NCBI GenBank assembly: GCA_012515445.1
Contig: JAAYYI010000004.1
Span: 1 to 64,000, forward strand
DNA length: 64,000 bases
DNA from: Candidatus Bathyarchaeota archaeon
GTDB taxonomy: Archaea > Thermoproteota > Bathyarchaeia > Bathyarchaeales > Bathycorpusculaceae
Direction of reading: 5' to 3'
The position numbers were made by a program, and so were the translations under genes. The notes below the pieces were generated by a model that saw nothing but the letters and a program-made list of their open reading frames with translations, searched no databases and had not been told where the DNA came from. Within the stretch, counting starts at the first letter, position 1, and every line of letters starts with the position of its first letter. This document shows positions 48,799 through 57,706 of the stretch, piece after piece.

Positions 48799-49078
48799 AT
48801 CGCTTCCTCTTTGCTGGATATAACGTTACTATCAAGATGCTATTATCAGTTTCTTCATTGATAACTCGGAGTAGAAGATCATCTGAAAGGATCGATTGGG
48901 CGATTTTTCGTCCTAAATAACCTGAAGTAACATGGTCGGGTTTCTGAATAGTATCAATCGCTTTTTGTTGAGTAATGCCATTTTGCTTTAATCTGCCAAT
49001 TTTATCGATTGTGTGTGGCGAAAAGATAATTTGTTTTTTATCCGGAAGTTTGAAATTACGGTAATAATGTTGACGCAT
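48791..49078 (-). CDS. DUF4258-like protein (possible toxin)
   Basis: FSPHTIDKIGRLKQNGITQQKAIDTIQKPDHV..VTLYPAKRKRYE; overlaps the DUF2283 start by 8 nt. Confidence 0.8.
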   Translation of the reverse strand: MRQHYYRNFKLPDKKQIIFSPHTIDKIGRLKQNGITQQKAIDTIQKPDHVTSGYLGRKIAQSILSDDLLLRVINEETDNSILIVTLYPAKRKRYE

Positions 49079-49255
49079 ATTAATTTGTTGTATTTGATAC
49101 GGTTTGCTTAAGAACTTTATGAATATAACAATGGTTGATTAGGACTGAAAACCAATAGTTTTATCACATTTACCTTTTATCAATACCCATATCAACTTAC
49201 CCGACCGTATATCGTTCTCTTCCTGACTGCAAAAGAAAGAAAAGCAGAGAGGATT

Positions 49256-50866
49256 TTAGAAGTCAAGGATTTTTTTGACCACGTCGTTTTCCACTTCATG
49301 CGCCAACGGAATACCTGTCACCTGAGTGGCAATTGTGCTAAGGCTCATGAGATCGCCTCTGTTGAGCAGGTTTAGGTTCCATTTGCGATTACCCGCCATC
49401 AACTGCTTCAAACCCACGCCGACACGGTCCATCAGGTACGTGTAGACGCCAACGCTCTCCAGCGGAATCTCGCCGAAGCGGTCGCCGTATTTTGCTTTAA
49501 GCTCTGGAGTTGAAATGAAGAACTTGTCAGGTGACGCGCCAAATTTGACAGTGAAGCTCTTGGGCAGTCTGCCTTCAGCCGCTAACTGCTTGAAGTAGCC
49601 CGCCTTCATAGCTGCAGTGATTGGTGAGCGACCCATCAGCACTGCCTTAACAAGAGGACCGCCGCCGAAGTTGCTTAATGCTATAGTTTTGAATATGCTA
49701 GTTTCCTCTATAAATCCGCCAGCCATGACGAGGTCAGGGACGTATTTTCCTTTACCCTTTAGAATCTGTGCGCATTGCAGTACCAGCGCCTGCAAGTAGA
49801 GTGTTGGGGTACTCATTTCATCCATCATTGGCACTGGGCTCATGCCTGTTCCGCCGCCTGCACCGTCGAAGCTGAGTGCGTCGATTTTTGCTTCAGAAGC
49901 CCACTTCATAGTATAAGCTACTGCCGATGGGCGGTACGCGCCTGTTTTTAAGAAGACCTTCTTGGCGCCCTGCTTGCGAAGCGACTCGACATCCTCTAAG
50001 AAGCTTTTCTCTTTTGGAATGCTAACTCTGCTGTGGCGCTCAAAAGTGTTGAACACGCCCTGTTTGAAGGCTTCCTGTACAACTGGGTCTTCTGGGTCGG
50101 GGATGATGATGTAGCCGCGTTTCTTTAGCAGAATTGCCTTCTGAATATCTTTTAGGCGTACTTCGCCGCCGATGGCTTTAGCGCCTTGCCCCCAGTTGCG
50201 CTCGATAATGTTCACTTCCAGTTTAGAGAGGACATATGAGTCTACGCCAAGACGCTGGTCCTCAACGTTTGTCTGTATTATAACATCGCCGTATTTTCCA
50301 TCCCAAAACTTGCGGAAGCTGTCTACTCTGCGTTTCAATTCAGGAGAATGAGTGACTTTGCCACTGGTTAATTCTGACTGGACATCCATACCTGCGATGT
50401 TTTGGCCGACGGTGATGGAGACACCTGCAAGGGCAGCCCCGATTGCTAATCCATCCCAGTTAACGCGTGCGACCTCTGTTGAACCAAACGCTCCTGTGAG
50501 AATCGGAAGCTTTAGCTTCATGCCGCCGACTACTGTTTCAGTTTTGGCGTTAGTAAAAATCGCTGCTTCACTGTTTTCCTCTATTCCTTGTGCTTCAAAC
50601 AGGCCTGCTTGTATGCTAAAGTGCGACCAGTCTAAACCGAAGTTTTTGAGCGCTCCCGCGGTGCTGGTGCCGAACTGTGCTGGTTCAGGGTAGAGTGCTT
50701 CGTGTCCACGGAATGCGGATAGGCTTATTTCGCACATGACGGGGCAGTCGCGGATGCATATGGAGCACATGCCGCTGATTGCGCTTGCATCTTTGAGTCT
50801 TGTGTTGGTTCCGACGGTGGATTTGCCGTTTAGGTAGGAGCCGTTATCATGTACTCTCTCGGTCAA
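49256..50866 (-). CDS. FMN-binding glutamate synthase family protein
   Basis: SFDGAGGGTGMSPVPMMDEMSTPT; GltS-type FMN domain. Confidence 0.9.
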   Translation of the reverse strand: MTERVHDNGSYLNGKSTVGTNTRLKDASAISGMCSICIRDCPVMCEISLSAFRGHEALYPEPAQFGTSTAGALKNFGLDWSHFSIQAGLFEAQGIEENSEAAIFTNAKTETVVGGMKLKLPILTGAFGSTEVARVNWDGLAIGAALAGVSITVGQNIAGMDVQSELTSGKVTHSPELKRRVDSFRKFWDGKYGDVIIQTNVEDQRLGVDSYVLSKLEVNIIERNWGQGAKAIGGEVRLKDIQKAILLKKRGYIIIPDPEDPVVQEAFKQGVFNTFERHSRVSIPKEKSFLEDVESLRKQGAKKVFLKTGAYRPSAVAYTMKWASEAKIDALSFDGAGGGTGMSPVPMMDEMSTPTLYLQALVLQCAQILKGKGKYVPDLVMAGGFIEETSIFKTIALSNFGGGPLVKAVLMGRSPITAAMKAGYFKQLAAEGRLPKSFTVKFGASPDKFFISTPELKAKYGDRFGEIPLESVGVYTYLMDRVGVGLKQLMAGNRKWNLNLLNRGDLMSLSTIATQVTGIPLAHEVENDVVKKILDF

Positions 50867-51047
50867 ATGTCCAAGTCTCCAGCGTAATATATGCTAATTT
50901 GAAAATCAGTGCGTTTGTTCAGTATTTATTCCTATGTTACAGCAATTATACGAAAAAACTGCGGTGCTAGTGAAATAAATGTAATAAATGCACAGCCAAG
51001 CATATACTCAAGCAGACAGATGCACAGCCCGAAATTACTGGACAAGT

Positions 51048-51386
51048 TTAGAACTTTGTAAGGTACTCCTCAAAGTTCTTACGGTCACGAAGACACTGTG
51101 GACAGACACAGCTAAACGGCAGATTCTTAGTCGTACACATTTCAATATAACTGCAACCCTTACATGGGAACGCTTTACCGCAGCGGATACAGTTCTGCAG
51201 AAACACAACTTCGTCACCTAAAATGCTGCTTACGGTGTCTATGACCTGCTCGATGTTGTTGTAGCTCTTAATCGAGAACAGCATCGTGTCCCGGCTGTAA
51301 TCCAAGCCAAGATGCATCAGGTTAACGAATTTCTCGCGTTCCAGCCGCGGCAGCTTGAAGCCCTTACTGTTCAAAACAATCGTCAT
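51048..51386 (-). CDS. Cys-rich conserved hypothetical protein next to RFC
   Basis: CIRCGKAFPCKGCSYIEMCTTKNLPFSCVCPQC. Confidence 0.75.
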   Translation of the reverse strand: MTIVLNSKGFKLPRLEREKFVNLMHLGLDYSRDTMLFSIKSYNNIEQVIDTVSSILGDEVVFLQNCIRCGKAFPCKGCSYIEMCTTKNLPFSCVCPQCLRDRKNFEEYLTKF

Positions 51387-51390
51387 AGCC

Positions 51391-52620
51391 CTAGTACCTT
51401 CCCATCTTAGTTAAATAATCGACTTCTTCGGGTGTAAACTCGAAGTATGCAGCAAGCGGGTTCCTGGGCTTCTTGATCAGCATCAGGCGTATATAGGGAA
51501 CATAGGCTTCTCTTGCCCTCTCAACGGATACATGGCACTTGGCGCCAATTTTAGCACATATCGCTTGAAGCAGGCTGCGTTTGGGTTTAGTCCAGAACAA
51601 CGTCATGATGCGAATCGGCGGCGTGATCAAAGTGAAAGGCTTGTAGGATTCAGGGTTAACTGCTGAGGCTTCCGCGAGTGCGTTGTTGAAGTACTTGAGC
51701 AGATGCCAGTTTTCCGTGCCGATTCTGCCGCGGAAAAGGTCCGCCCGCGACACATAATCAAAGGCTTTAGCAAGCTCCGTCGCGTCAGTGTAGCGCTTCG
51801 GTAGGTTATCCGCAACCGAAAGCAAAAGATCATCATAGTCCACGCTGGAGAACAAGAGCAAACTCGACGTCTCCACGATTGACTGAGCCGAGAAGTAACG
51901 CCGAAGCGTCTCATCCATGCTAACATCCTTGTTGCGGCTAGATAGCATCATGGTATCCTGCAGGGTCAAGGAGTTGTTTTCTTCGCTTAAGCTCTGCAAG
52001 TCATTGATTGCACTTCGTACATCGCCTCTGCTGTTCTGCGCTATACGCTCCAACGCTTCGAATTCGGCTTTAACATGCTCCAGCAGGCAGATTTTCTGCA
52101 GAAGCGCAATTATGAGTGGGATGCGGACCTGCTGGAAACGCACAAGCAAACAGACCTTTTTGAGTGGACGCAGTTTGTCTATGTCGGGATCGTTAGCAGC
52201 CATAATCACCGGCACAAGCGACTGCTCCACGATTTTTATTATCGCGTTCACGCCGCCTCTGTCCTCGTTGCCTGCGATGCCGTCAACCTCGTCGAGGAAC
52301 AATACGTTACCGAGGCTTTTAGCACCCTCCGCGAAGCTATCCAGAGAAGTATAAGACGTAGCAGGCTTAGCAACTGCGTTAATGGCTTTTTCGCTACGGG
52401 TGTCGCTTGCGTTCATTTCGACCACGCCGAAGCCGAATTCGCGTGCTGCAGCCATAACCAGCGTGGTTTTGCCGACGCCCGGCGGACCATAAAGCAGAAC
52501 AGCTTTCTTTGTGTGCCTCTTGTTCTTTAGCCACTCAATAAACAGCGCTTTAGCTTCGTCGTTGCCGGTGACGTCCTCGATTTTTCTGGGTCGGTACTTC
52601 TCAACCCAGAGGAGCTGCAT
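51391..52620 (-). CDS. rfcL: replication factor C large subunit
   Basis: LWVEKYRPRKIEDVTGN, YGPPGVGKTTL, LFLDEVDGIAG. Confidence 0.95.
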   Translation of the reverse strand: MQLLWVEKYRPRKIEDVTGNDEAKALFIEWLKNKRHTKKAVLLYGPPGVGKTTLVMAAAREFGFGVVEMNASDTRSEKAINAVAKPATSYTSLDSFAEGAKSLGNVLFLDEVDGIAGNEDRGGVNAIIKIVEQSLVPVIMAANDPDIDKLRPLKKVCLLVRFQQVRIPLIIALLQKICLLEHVKAEFEALERIAQNSRGDVRSAINDLQSLSEENNSLTLQDTMMLSSRNKDVSMDETLRRYFSAQSIVETSSLLLFSSVDYDDLLLSVADNLPKRYTDATELAKAFDYVSRADLFRGRIGTENWHLLKYFNNALAEASAVNPESYKPFTLITPPIRIMTLFWTKPKRSLLQAICAKIGAKCHVSVERAREAYVPYIRLMLIKKPRNPLAAYFEFTPEEVDYLTKMGRY

Positions 52621-52621
52621 C

Positions 52622-53638
52622 TTACTTTGCGTCTGCATAACTGTCCTCTATATTTTTACCGAATTTTGCGAACTGGGCGAGGAGCGCGCTGAGTTGGATG
52701 TCGCTGTTGGCGCCTTCTGTTAAGCGGAAATCATACTCCCCGATAACTCCTGAGAGGTCCGCTTTTTGCTGCGGGGTTAAATCGCTCATTTTGAAGATTT
52801 CCCGCTGGACTTGGCGGATGATTTCTGTGCCGCTGAAGCCGAAGTTGCCCATGATGTCATACATGGTTTTTCGAGCTTCCATAAAGTCGCCGTAGAGTGC
52901 TTTTCTGATCATCTTCTGAACCTGCATAGGGCTTGCTTCGCCAATCACGAGTGCAACGGTTTTCTCGTCAATTACTCCGTCCTTGTAAGCGGATGCAGTC
53001 TGCAATGCGTTGATCGCGTGGCGCAGGTCGCCTTCCGAGAAATCCACAATGCGATCTGCTGCTTCGGGCAAAAGCGTGTACTTCTCTTTCTCTGCGATGT
53101 CGATTAGGTGCTGCTTCATCGCCTGTTTTTCTACGCGGCTAAAACGGAAAATCGCGCATCGACTCTGGATCGGCTCAATAATTTTGCTTGACTGGTTGCA
53201 GATAAGTATGAATCTGGATGTGCGGCTGCCGACTTCCATGATGCGGCGAAGCGCGGTCTGTGCTGGGCCAGTCATCTGGTCGCATTCGTCCAGAATAATG
53301 AGTGCGAATGGGACGTCTCCGCCTCCGAAGCCTGCTCGGCTGTAGCGGCTGAAGTCTTTGATGCGGTCGCGGACGGTGTCGATGCCGCGTTCATCTGAGG
53401 CGTTGAGCTCAAGTGTGAAGCTTTTCCAGTTTGGCCCATACAGGGTGTGGGCGATGGCTAGTGCAAGGGTTGTTTTGCCGGTGCCGGGGACGCCTGCGAA
53501 CATGAGGTGCGGCATGGTTTTTGGGTTCTTCATGAACGCTTTTAGGCTGTCCACGATGTCTTTTAAGCCTACGACTTCGTCGAGGGTTTTCGGGCGGTAC
53601 TTTTCAACCCACATAAGAGCTTCTTCGGATGCTGCCAT
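52622..53638 (-). CDS. rfcS: replication factor C small subunit
   Basis: VEKYRPKTLDEVVGL, AGVPGTGKTTLA, ILDECDQM. Confidence 0.97.
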   Translation of the reverse strand: MAASEEALMWVEKYRPKTLDEVVGLKDIVDSLKAFMKNPKTMPHLMFAGVPGTGKTTLALAIAHTLYGPNWKSFTLELNASDERGIDTVRDRIKDFSRYSRAGFGGGDVPFALIILDECDQMTGPAQTALRRIMEVGSRTSRFILICNQSSKIIEPIQSRCAIFRFSRVEKQAMKQHLIDIAEKEKYTLLPEAADRIVDFSEGDLRHAINALQTASAYKDGVIDEKTVALVIGEASPMQVQKMIRKALYGDFMEARKTMYDIMGNFGFSGTEIIRQVQREIFKMSDLTPQQKADLSGVIGEYDFRLTEGANSDIQLSALLAQFAKFGKNIEDSYADAK

Positions 53639-53907
53639 AAAGATGACCTTTGATAAGTGTAGAGAATATCTCTGGCGATAATAGATTTAACTTTTCTGTA
53701 CATGCTTGAATAAATTTCGGGAGGTATTGGAGCCAAGTGGTTTTTAGTCTGACGCTAGCGTGCGATTTTTGACTAGACCCCCCTTATTTAAAGGCGCAAG
53801 TATAGGTTCAACTTCCGATTCACTTGGAAGCTTACTAAGACATGACTTGCAGAAAACATAGTTGGCAGTCACAATACGTGGGTATATAGCGGTTTGGTAA
53901 CCCCGGA

Positions 53908-54255
53908 TTAATGGATGGTTGCCCCGATAATCATCCCTATAAATGAGGTAATGATCCCCAGATAGGCTGAAGATTGCTTGCCAATCTGCTTGTCAATGTG
54001 CCACGAAAGGCCAGTTATAACCAAGCCGCCAACAAAACCCAGCGGAAACACTAGTCTACCATTCACTTTAAACCATAAAAATGACACCAGAAACGCCATA
54101 ATTATCCAGACGTAAGTGTGGGTGTTAATTTTCCGTTCGTGTATAGCTACCGGAGTGGGTGAACTCTGGCTTGGAAGATAGTTGCCGCAGTTAGAGCAGA
54201 AAAGTTGCCCAGATGGTGCTGCTGTTCCGCATTTAGGGCAAATCACAGTTGACAT
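53908..54255 (-). CDS. zinc-ribbon membrane protein
   Basis: CPKCGTAAPSGQLFCSNCG plus TM segments. Confidence 0.75.
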   Translation of the reverse strand: MSTVICPKCGTAAPSGQLFCSNCGNYLPSQSSPTPVAIHERKINTHTYVWIIMAFLVSFLWFKVNGRLVFPLGFVGGLVITGLSWHIDKQIGKQSSAYLGIITSFIGMIIGATIH

Positions 54256-54365
54256 AGCTATTCGTTTGTCAATTATTACTTTAATGGATAAAACTTGTGC
54301 ATATCAAGGGGAGAAATCAAGTGGGCCCTAAAAATAGGATCCCTTAAAAGGAGCTTGACTGTAAT

Positions 54366-54722
54366 TTAGCCGATTTTTGCGCCTTCAGCTACATCCTTCT
54401 CTGGCTGAAGCACAGACACAACACCCGCTGCGTCCTCAGCCGCTAAAACCATAGCCTGAGACTCCGAACCCGCAATCATCCTTCGCCGAAGGTTAAGCAG
54501 AAAAACGAATTTCTTGCCAACTACCTCTTCGGGCTTATAGTACTTCTGCAATCCTGCAATGCACTGGCGCTTCTCTGTGCCAAAGTCAACCTGCATTTTC
54601 AGAAGCTTCTTGGATTGGGGAACCGCTTCCGCCTCAACGACTTTTCCGACTCTTATGTCGAGTTTTTCAAAGTACTCAAAGGATATCTCTTCTACTGTTG
54701 TCGGCTTGGTTTCTTCTGCCAT
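54366..54722 (-). CDS. stand-alone tRNA-binding OB-fold protein (MetRS-beta/EMAP-II-like)
   Basis: FEYFEKLDIRVGKVVEAEAVPQSKKLLKMQVDFG. Confidence 0.9.
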   Translation of the reverse strand: MAEETKPTTVEEISFEYFEKLDIRVGKVVEAEAVPQSKKLLKMQVDFGTEKRQCIAGLQKYYKPEEVVGKKFVFLLNLRRRMIAGSESQAMVLAAEDAAGVVSVLQPEKDVAEGAKIG

Positions 54723-54843
54723 GCTGTTCACGCTTAAGCGTAGGTATCTGCCTCTCTGGATATTTACTTTTTCGCCAAAAGGCGTGACCACCTACCTATC
54801 TCAGTGGTACCTACCTCTCCCTACCTAACCAAAATCGGTACCC

Positions 54844-55506
54844 TCAAAGGTGCCCCTCTGCAAGTTTACTTTTGGTTCTGGCGGCTAGGTTGTGGGCTTG
54901 GAGGGTTGGCTCCGGTACTCGGCTTCGGCTGCATTGGTGCACGATTTCGACGGCGGTTTCCAGTGATACCATGTTGCCGACGCTCACATAAACAGGCTTA
55001 GAATGTTCCTTAATGGTTACGGCTTCACCGATTGCTTCACCCTTATCTAACAGCAAGGTTCTGCCATCAACCTCTGTGGGTTCGCCGATTAGCCTGCTCT
55101 TGGCTACTCCAACCGTCGGTTTACACAGCGCCAAGCCAAGATGACATGCGAACCCGCACCTGTATGGATGAGCCCAGCCCTGTGCATCAACAAAAAACAC
55201 ATCCGGCTGCACCTTTAACCGCCTAATTGCAGCCAAAGCGGGCGGAAGCTCCCTGAAAGACAGCAAAGTCGGAATATAAGGCACCTTGACTGGGCAAGTG
55301 GCAACTGCTGATTCTAAGATTTCAAGTGTACTGTAATCAAGAACCACAGCCGCAGCAATGCCAAAACCACCTAAATAAGCAACATCGACGCCGCCAACCA
55401 ATCGAATCTCACTGGGTAGCCTGTTCTGTTTTATGACAAGTTTGGATAAACAAAGTTGTGTACGGTGGGCTTTTTTGACAGAAAAGTTTTGAGGTAGCCC
55501 CGGCAA
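54844..55506 (-). CDS. nfi: endonuclease V
   Basis: VGGVDVAYLGG, YIPTLLSFRELPP, FFVDAQGWAHPYRCGFACHLG. Confidence 0.94.
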   Translation of the reverse strand: MPGLPQNFSVKKAHRTQLCLSKLVIKQNRLPSEIRLVGGVDVAYLGGFGIAAAVVLDYSTLEILESAVATCPVKVPYIPTLLSFRELPPALAAIRRLKVQPDVFFVDAQGWAHPYRCGFACHLGLALCKPTVGVAKSRLIGEPTEVDGRTLLLDKGEAIGEAVTIKEHSKPVYVSVGNMVSLETAVEIVHQCSRSRVPEPTLQAHNLAARTKSKLAEGHL

Positions 55507-55507
55507 T

Positions 55508-56176
55508 TTACTTTTTTGCCTTCGCCCGTTTGCGGCTGCCCTTAGCTTCGGCGGTTGGAGGCGTGAACTTTTTCAGTTCGTCCTCAAGCGATTTACGCCT
55601 AACCTCCAGAGTGATATCTCCGCGGGTAGCTTCGATAATTCTGCGTGATGCATCAGATTTATGGCGCAGACCAGGCACCAGCATGTACGCCTCGTCCAAA
55701 GCTAAGAGTTGGATAAAGATTTCGTCCATGATTTCCAGGCACCGCACGCCTTTCTCTATCTCGCCATAGCGCAGGCTATCAAGGGCAAGACGCCGGTACT
55801 CCCCTATTACGTCTGCTAAGCCCAGTACATAATCCACTGGGGGCACTTTGATTTCTTGAGGAGTGACGAATCGATCCTCTTTTACCAGTGTTAGGAGTAT
55901 GTTTGCTTCGGCGTATTCCTGCTGAGCGGCGCTAAGCATGCCTCCCGAGACGATGTCAGGGTAAGCGTCAGCTTGCTTCTGCAGGCTTGTGATTAACTCT
56001 CTGGCGTTTGCAGCCATCTTCTCAGCGTCTTCTATGCGCTTTTGGTGGATTAGCAGAATTGACTGTTTGGATAGGCTTGTGGCTTTACGCATATCTTCGT
56101 GAGTTGATTCGCGGATTTTGTTATTAGCCATTAATTCGGTTTTGATGTTGCTGATAACTTTTTCTAGGGAAGACAA
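55508..56176 (-). CDS. translin family protein
   Basis: Translin-like helices; YVLGLADVIGEYRRLALDSLRYGEIEKG. Confidence 0.85.
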   Translation of the reverse strand: MSSLEKVISNIKTELMANNKIRESTHEDMRKATSLSKQSILLIHQKRIEDAEKMAANARELITSLQKQADAYPDIVSGGMLSAAQQEYAEANILLTLVKEDRFVTPQEIKVPPVDYVLGLADVIGEYRRLALDSLRYGEIEKGVRCLEIMDEIFIQLLALDEAYMLVPGLRHKSDASRRIIEATRGDITLEVRRKSLEDELKKFTPPTAEAKGSRKRAKAKK

Positions 56177-56235
56177 AATTGCACCAATAAATAGAGTATA
56201 TGGGTGGCTTATTTAATTTCTCAGAAAAAGAGTGT

Positions 56236-56418
56236 TTACTCTCCGGCTAACTTTTCGATAACCAGTTTGCTGTCGCCTAATGCAAAGCTGACTTTAACGA
56301 ATATAGTGTCGGAGCCTTTAAATGGGAACATGCTGTCTTCCGCTAAATCTTTAGGCAGATAGACCAAGTATTTGCCGTCCTTTCTTCTGAATAATCGGCC
56401 TTTTCCTTCGCTTACCAT
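56236..56418 (-). CDS. small conserved hypothetical protein
   Basis: 60 aa, GRLFRRKDGKYLVYLPKDLAED. Confidence 0.65.
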   Translation of the reverse strand: MVSEGKGRLFRRKDGKYLVYLPKDLAEDSMFPFKGSDTIFVKVSFALGDSKLVIEKLAGE

Positions 56419-56592
56419 AGCTGTTTACCGCTGTCAATATTGGCTATTAAAAATATTAACGGCTGAGCGATGATATTTAAGGCTTCACCCAATTTCTTAG
56501 CGCCCCTCTTATAAGTGAACTGTTGTAGTGTATGCACTTACAATTTAACCGAAGAAATAACCACACGTTAACACACTTGCAACTAAAGCCGC

Positions 56593-57555
56593 TCAATTAC
56601 TCCCTAACTGAATAGGCTTCTCCAACTTACTTAACAAAACAACCCTGCTCTCCGGCGCCTCATTCACAACCCTGTAACCTGTTTCCGCCGCCAGTTTATC
56701 CGCGAATTCCCTGACCTCATGATGCATAGGCATACTGTTAAAACCCAACCTTAGACTCGAGAAGCCAATATGCATGTACGCCTTCGCCTCAATGTAGGTC
56801 GGATTGCCTTTCTCTACAAGCTTCGCATATTGACTGACTAATTCCATATTATGACTTTTAACCATGGTCATGCGGACCGCAGTTGGGCAACGGAAGCTCT
56901 TGAGCATCTCCAGCGTCTCATTTAGCTTTGACCAAGCAGCAGGGAAGTTCGGTCGGCATACTCTGTTGTAGACCTCTTCGTTAGGCGCGCAAAGCGAAAC
57001 ATAGAGCTGGCTGGGTTCTTGACTTAACCTTGATAACCTAGACGGCAATGTGCCGTTAGTCACAAGAAAAGTCGTTAAGCCCTTCTGCCGGAAAAGCTTA
57101 ATCAAGTCGCCCAATGGTTCGTAGAGTGTAGGTTCCCCAGTTAAGCTGATAGCAACTTGGCTTGGCCTATGTGCTTCCTGAAATTTTTTCCAATCAGTCT
57201 TCTCGTTGCCTTTATACCCTGAAATGATTTTCTCCTGTGCCTTAAAACAGCCCTCAACAATCTGCTCCGGTGTATCCTTGTTGGGGTTATGCATCTCGTT
57301 CCACCTCGCATCCATGTCTCCGCTTTGTGCACGCCAACAGAACAGGCATTGCTGAGTACAGTAGTAAAGTGACGGCGACATCTGCATGCATCGGTGGCTC
57401 TGGATGCCGTAGAACTTCTGCTTATAACAGGGACGATTGTTTACTATGGATTCGTAGAGCCATTTGCATCTCTTAACAGCTGAATGAGCACCGATTAAGT
57501 GGTATTTCTGCTTTTTTAGGGCAGCTAAAAGCGGGGATGCAGCGGTTTCTTCCAA
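56593..57555 (-). CDS. taw1: 4-demethylwyosine synthase (TYW1/Taw1)
   Basis: QMSPSLYYCTQQCLFCWR radical SAM signature. Confidence 0.95.
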   Translation of the reverse strand: MEETAASPLLAALKKQKYHLIGAHSAVKRCKWLYESIVNNRPCYKQKFYGIQSHRCMQMSPSLYYCTQQCLFCWRAQSGDMDARWNEMHNPNKDTPEQIVEGCFKAQEKIISGYKGNEKTDWKKFQEAHRPSQVAISLTGEPTLYEPLGDLIKLFRQKGLTTFLVTNGTLPSRLSRLSQEPSQLYVSLCAPNEEVYNRVCRPNFPAAWSKLNETLEMLKSFRCPTAVRMTMVKSHNMELVSQYAKLVEKGNPTYIEAKAYMHIGFSSLRLGFNSMPMHHEVREFADKLAAETGYRVVNEAPESRVVLLSKLEKPIQLGSN

Positions 57556-57706
57556 ATCCTACACCGAATTTTCTGTTAATTTAAGAAAACACTGCCATTT
57601 AAGAATCCCTGTGCAGAAGTAATGTTTTGGGATAAAGTATAAATCTTCAGTAGGCTAAACTTGAGCATCAAGCTATGAAGGCTATCTATTTCGGGAGCAG
57701 AGACGT

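Noticed and set aside
54785-54830. CCTACCT micro-repeats near the endonuclease V 3' end
   Set aside because: Short, imperfect and without a clear structural or functional context.
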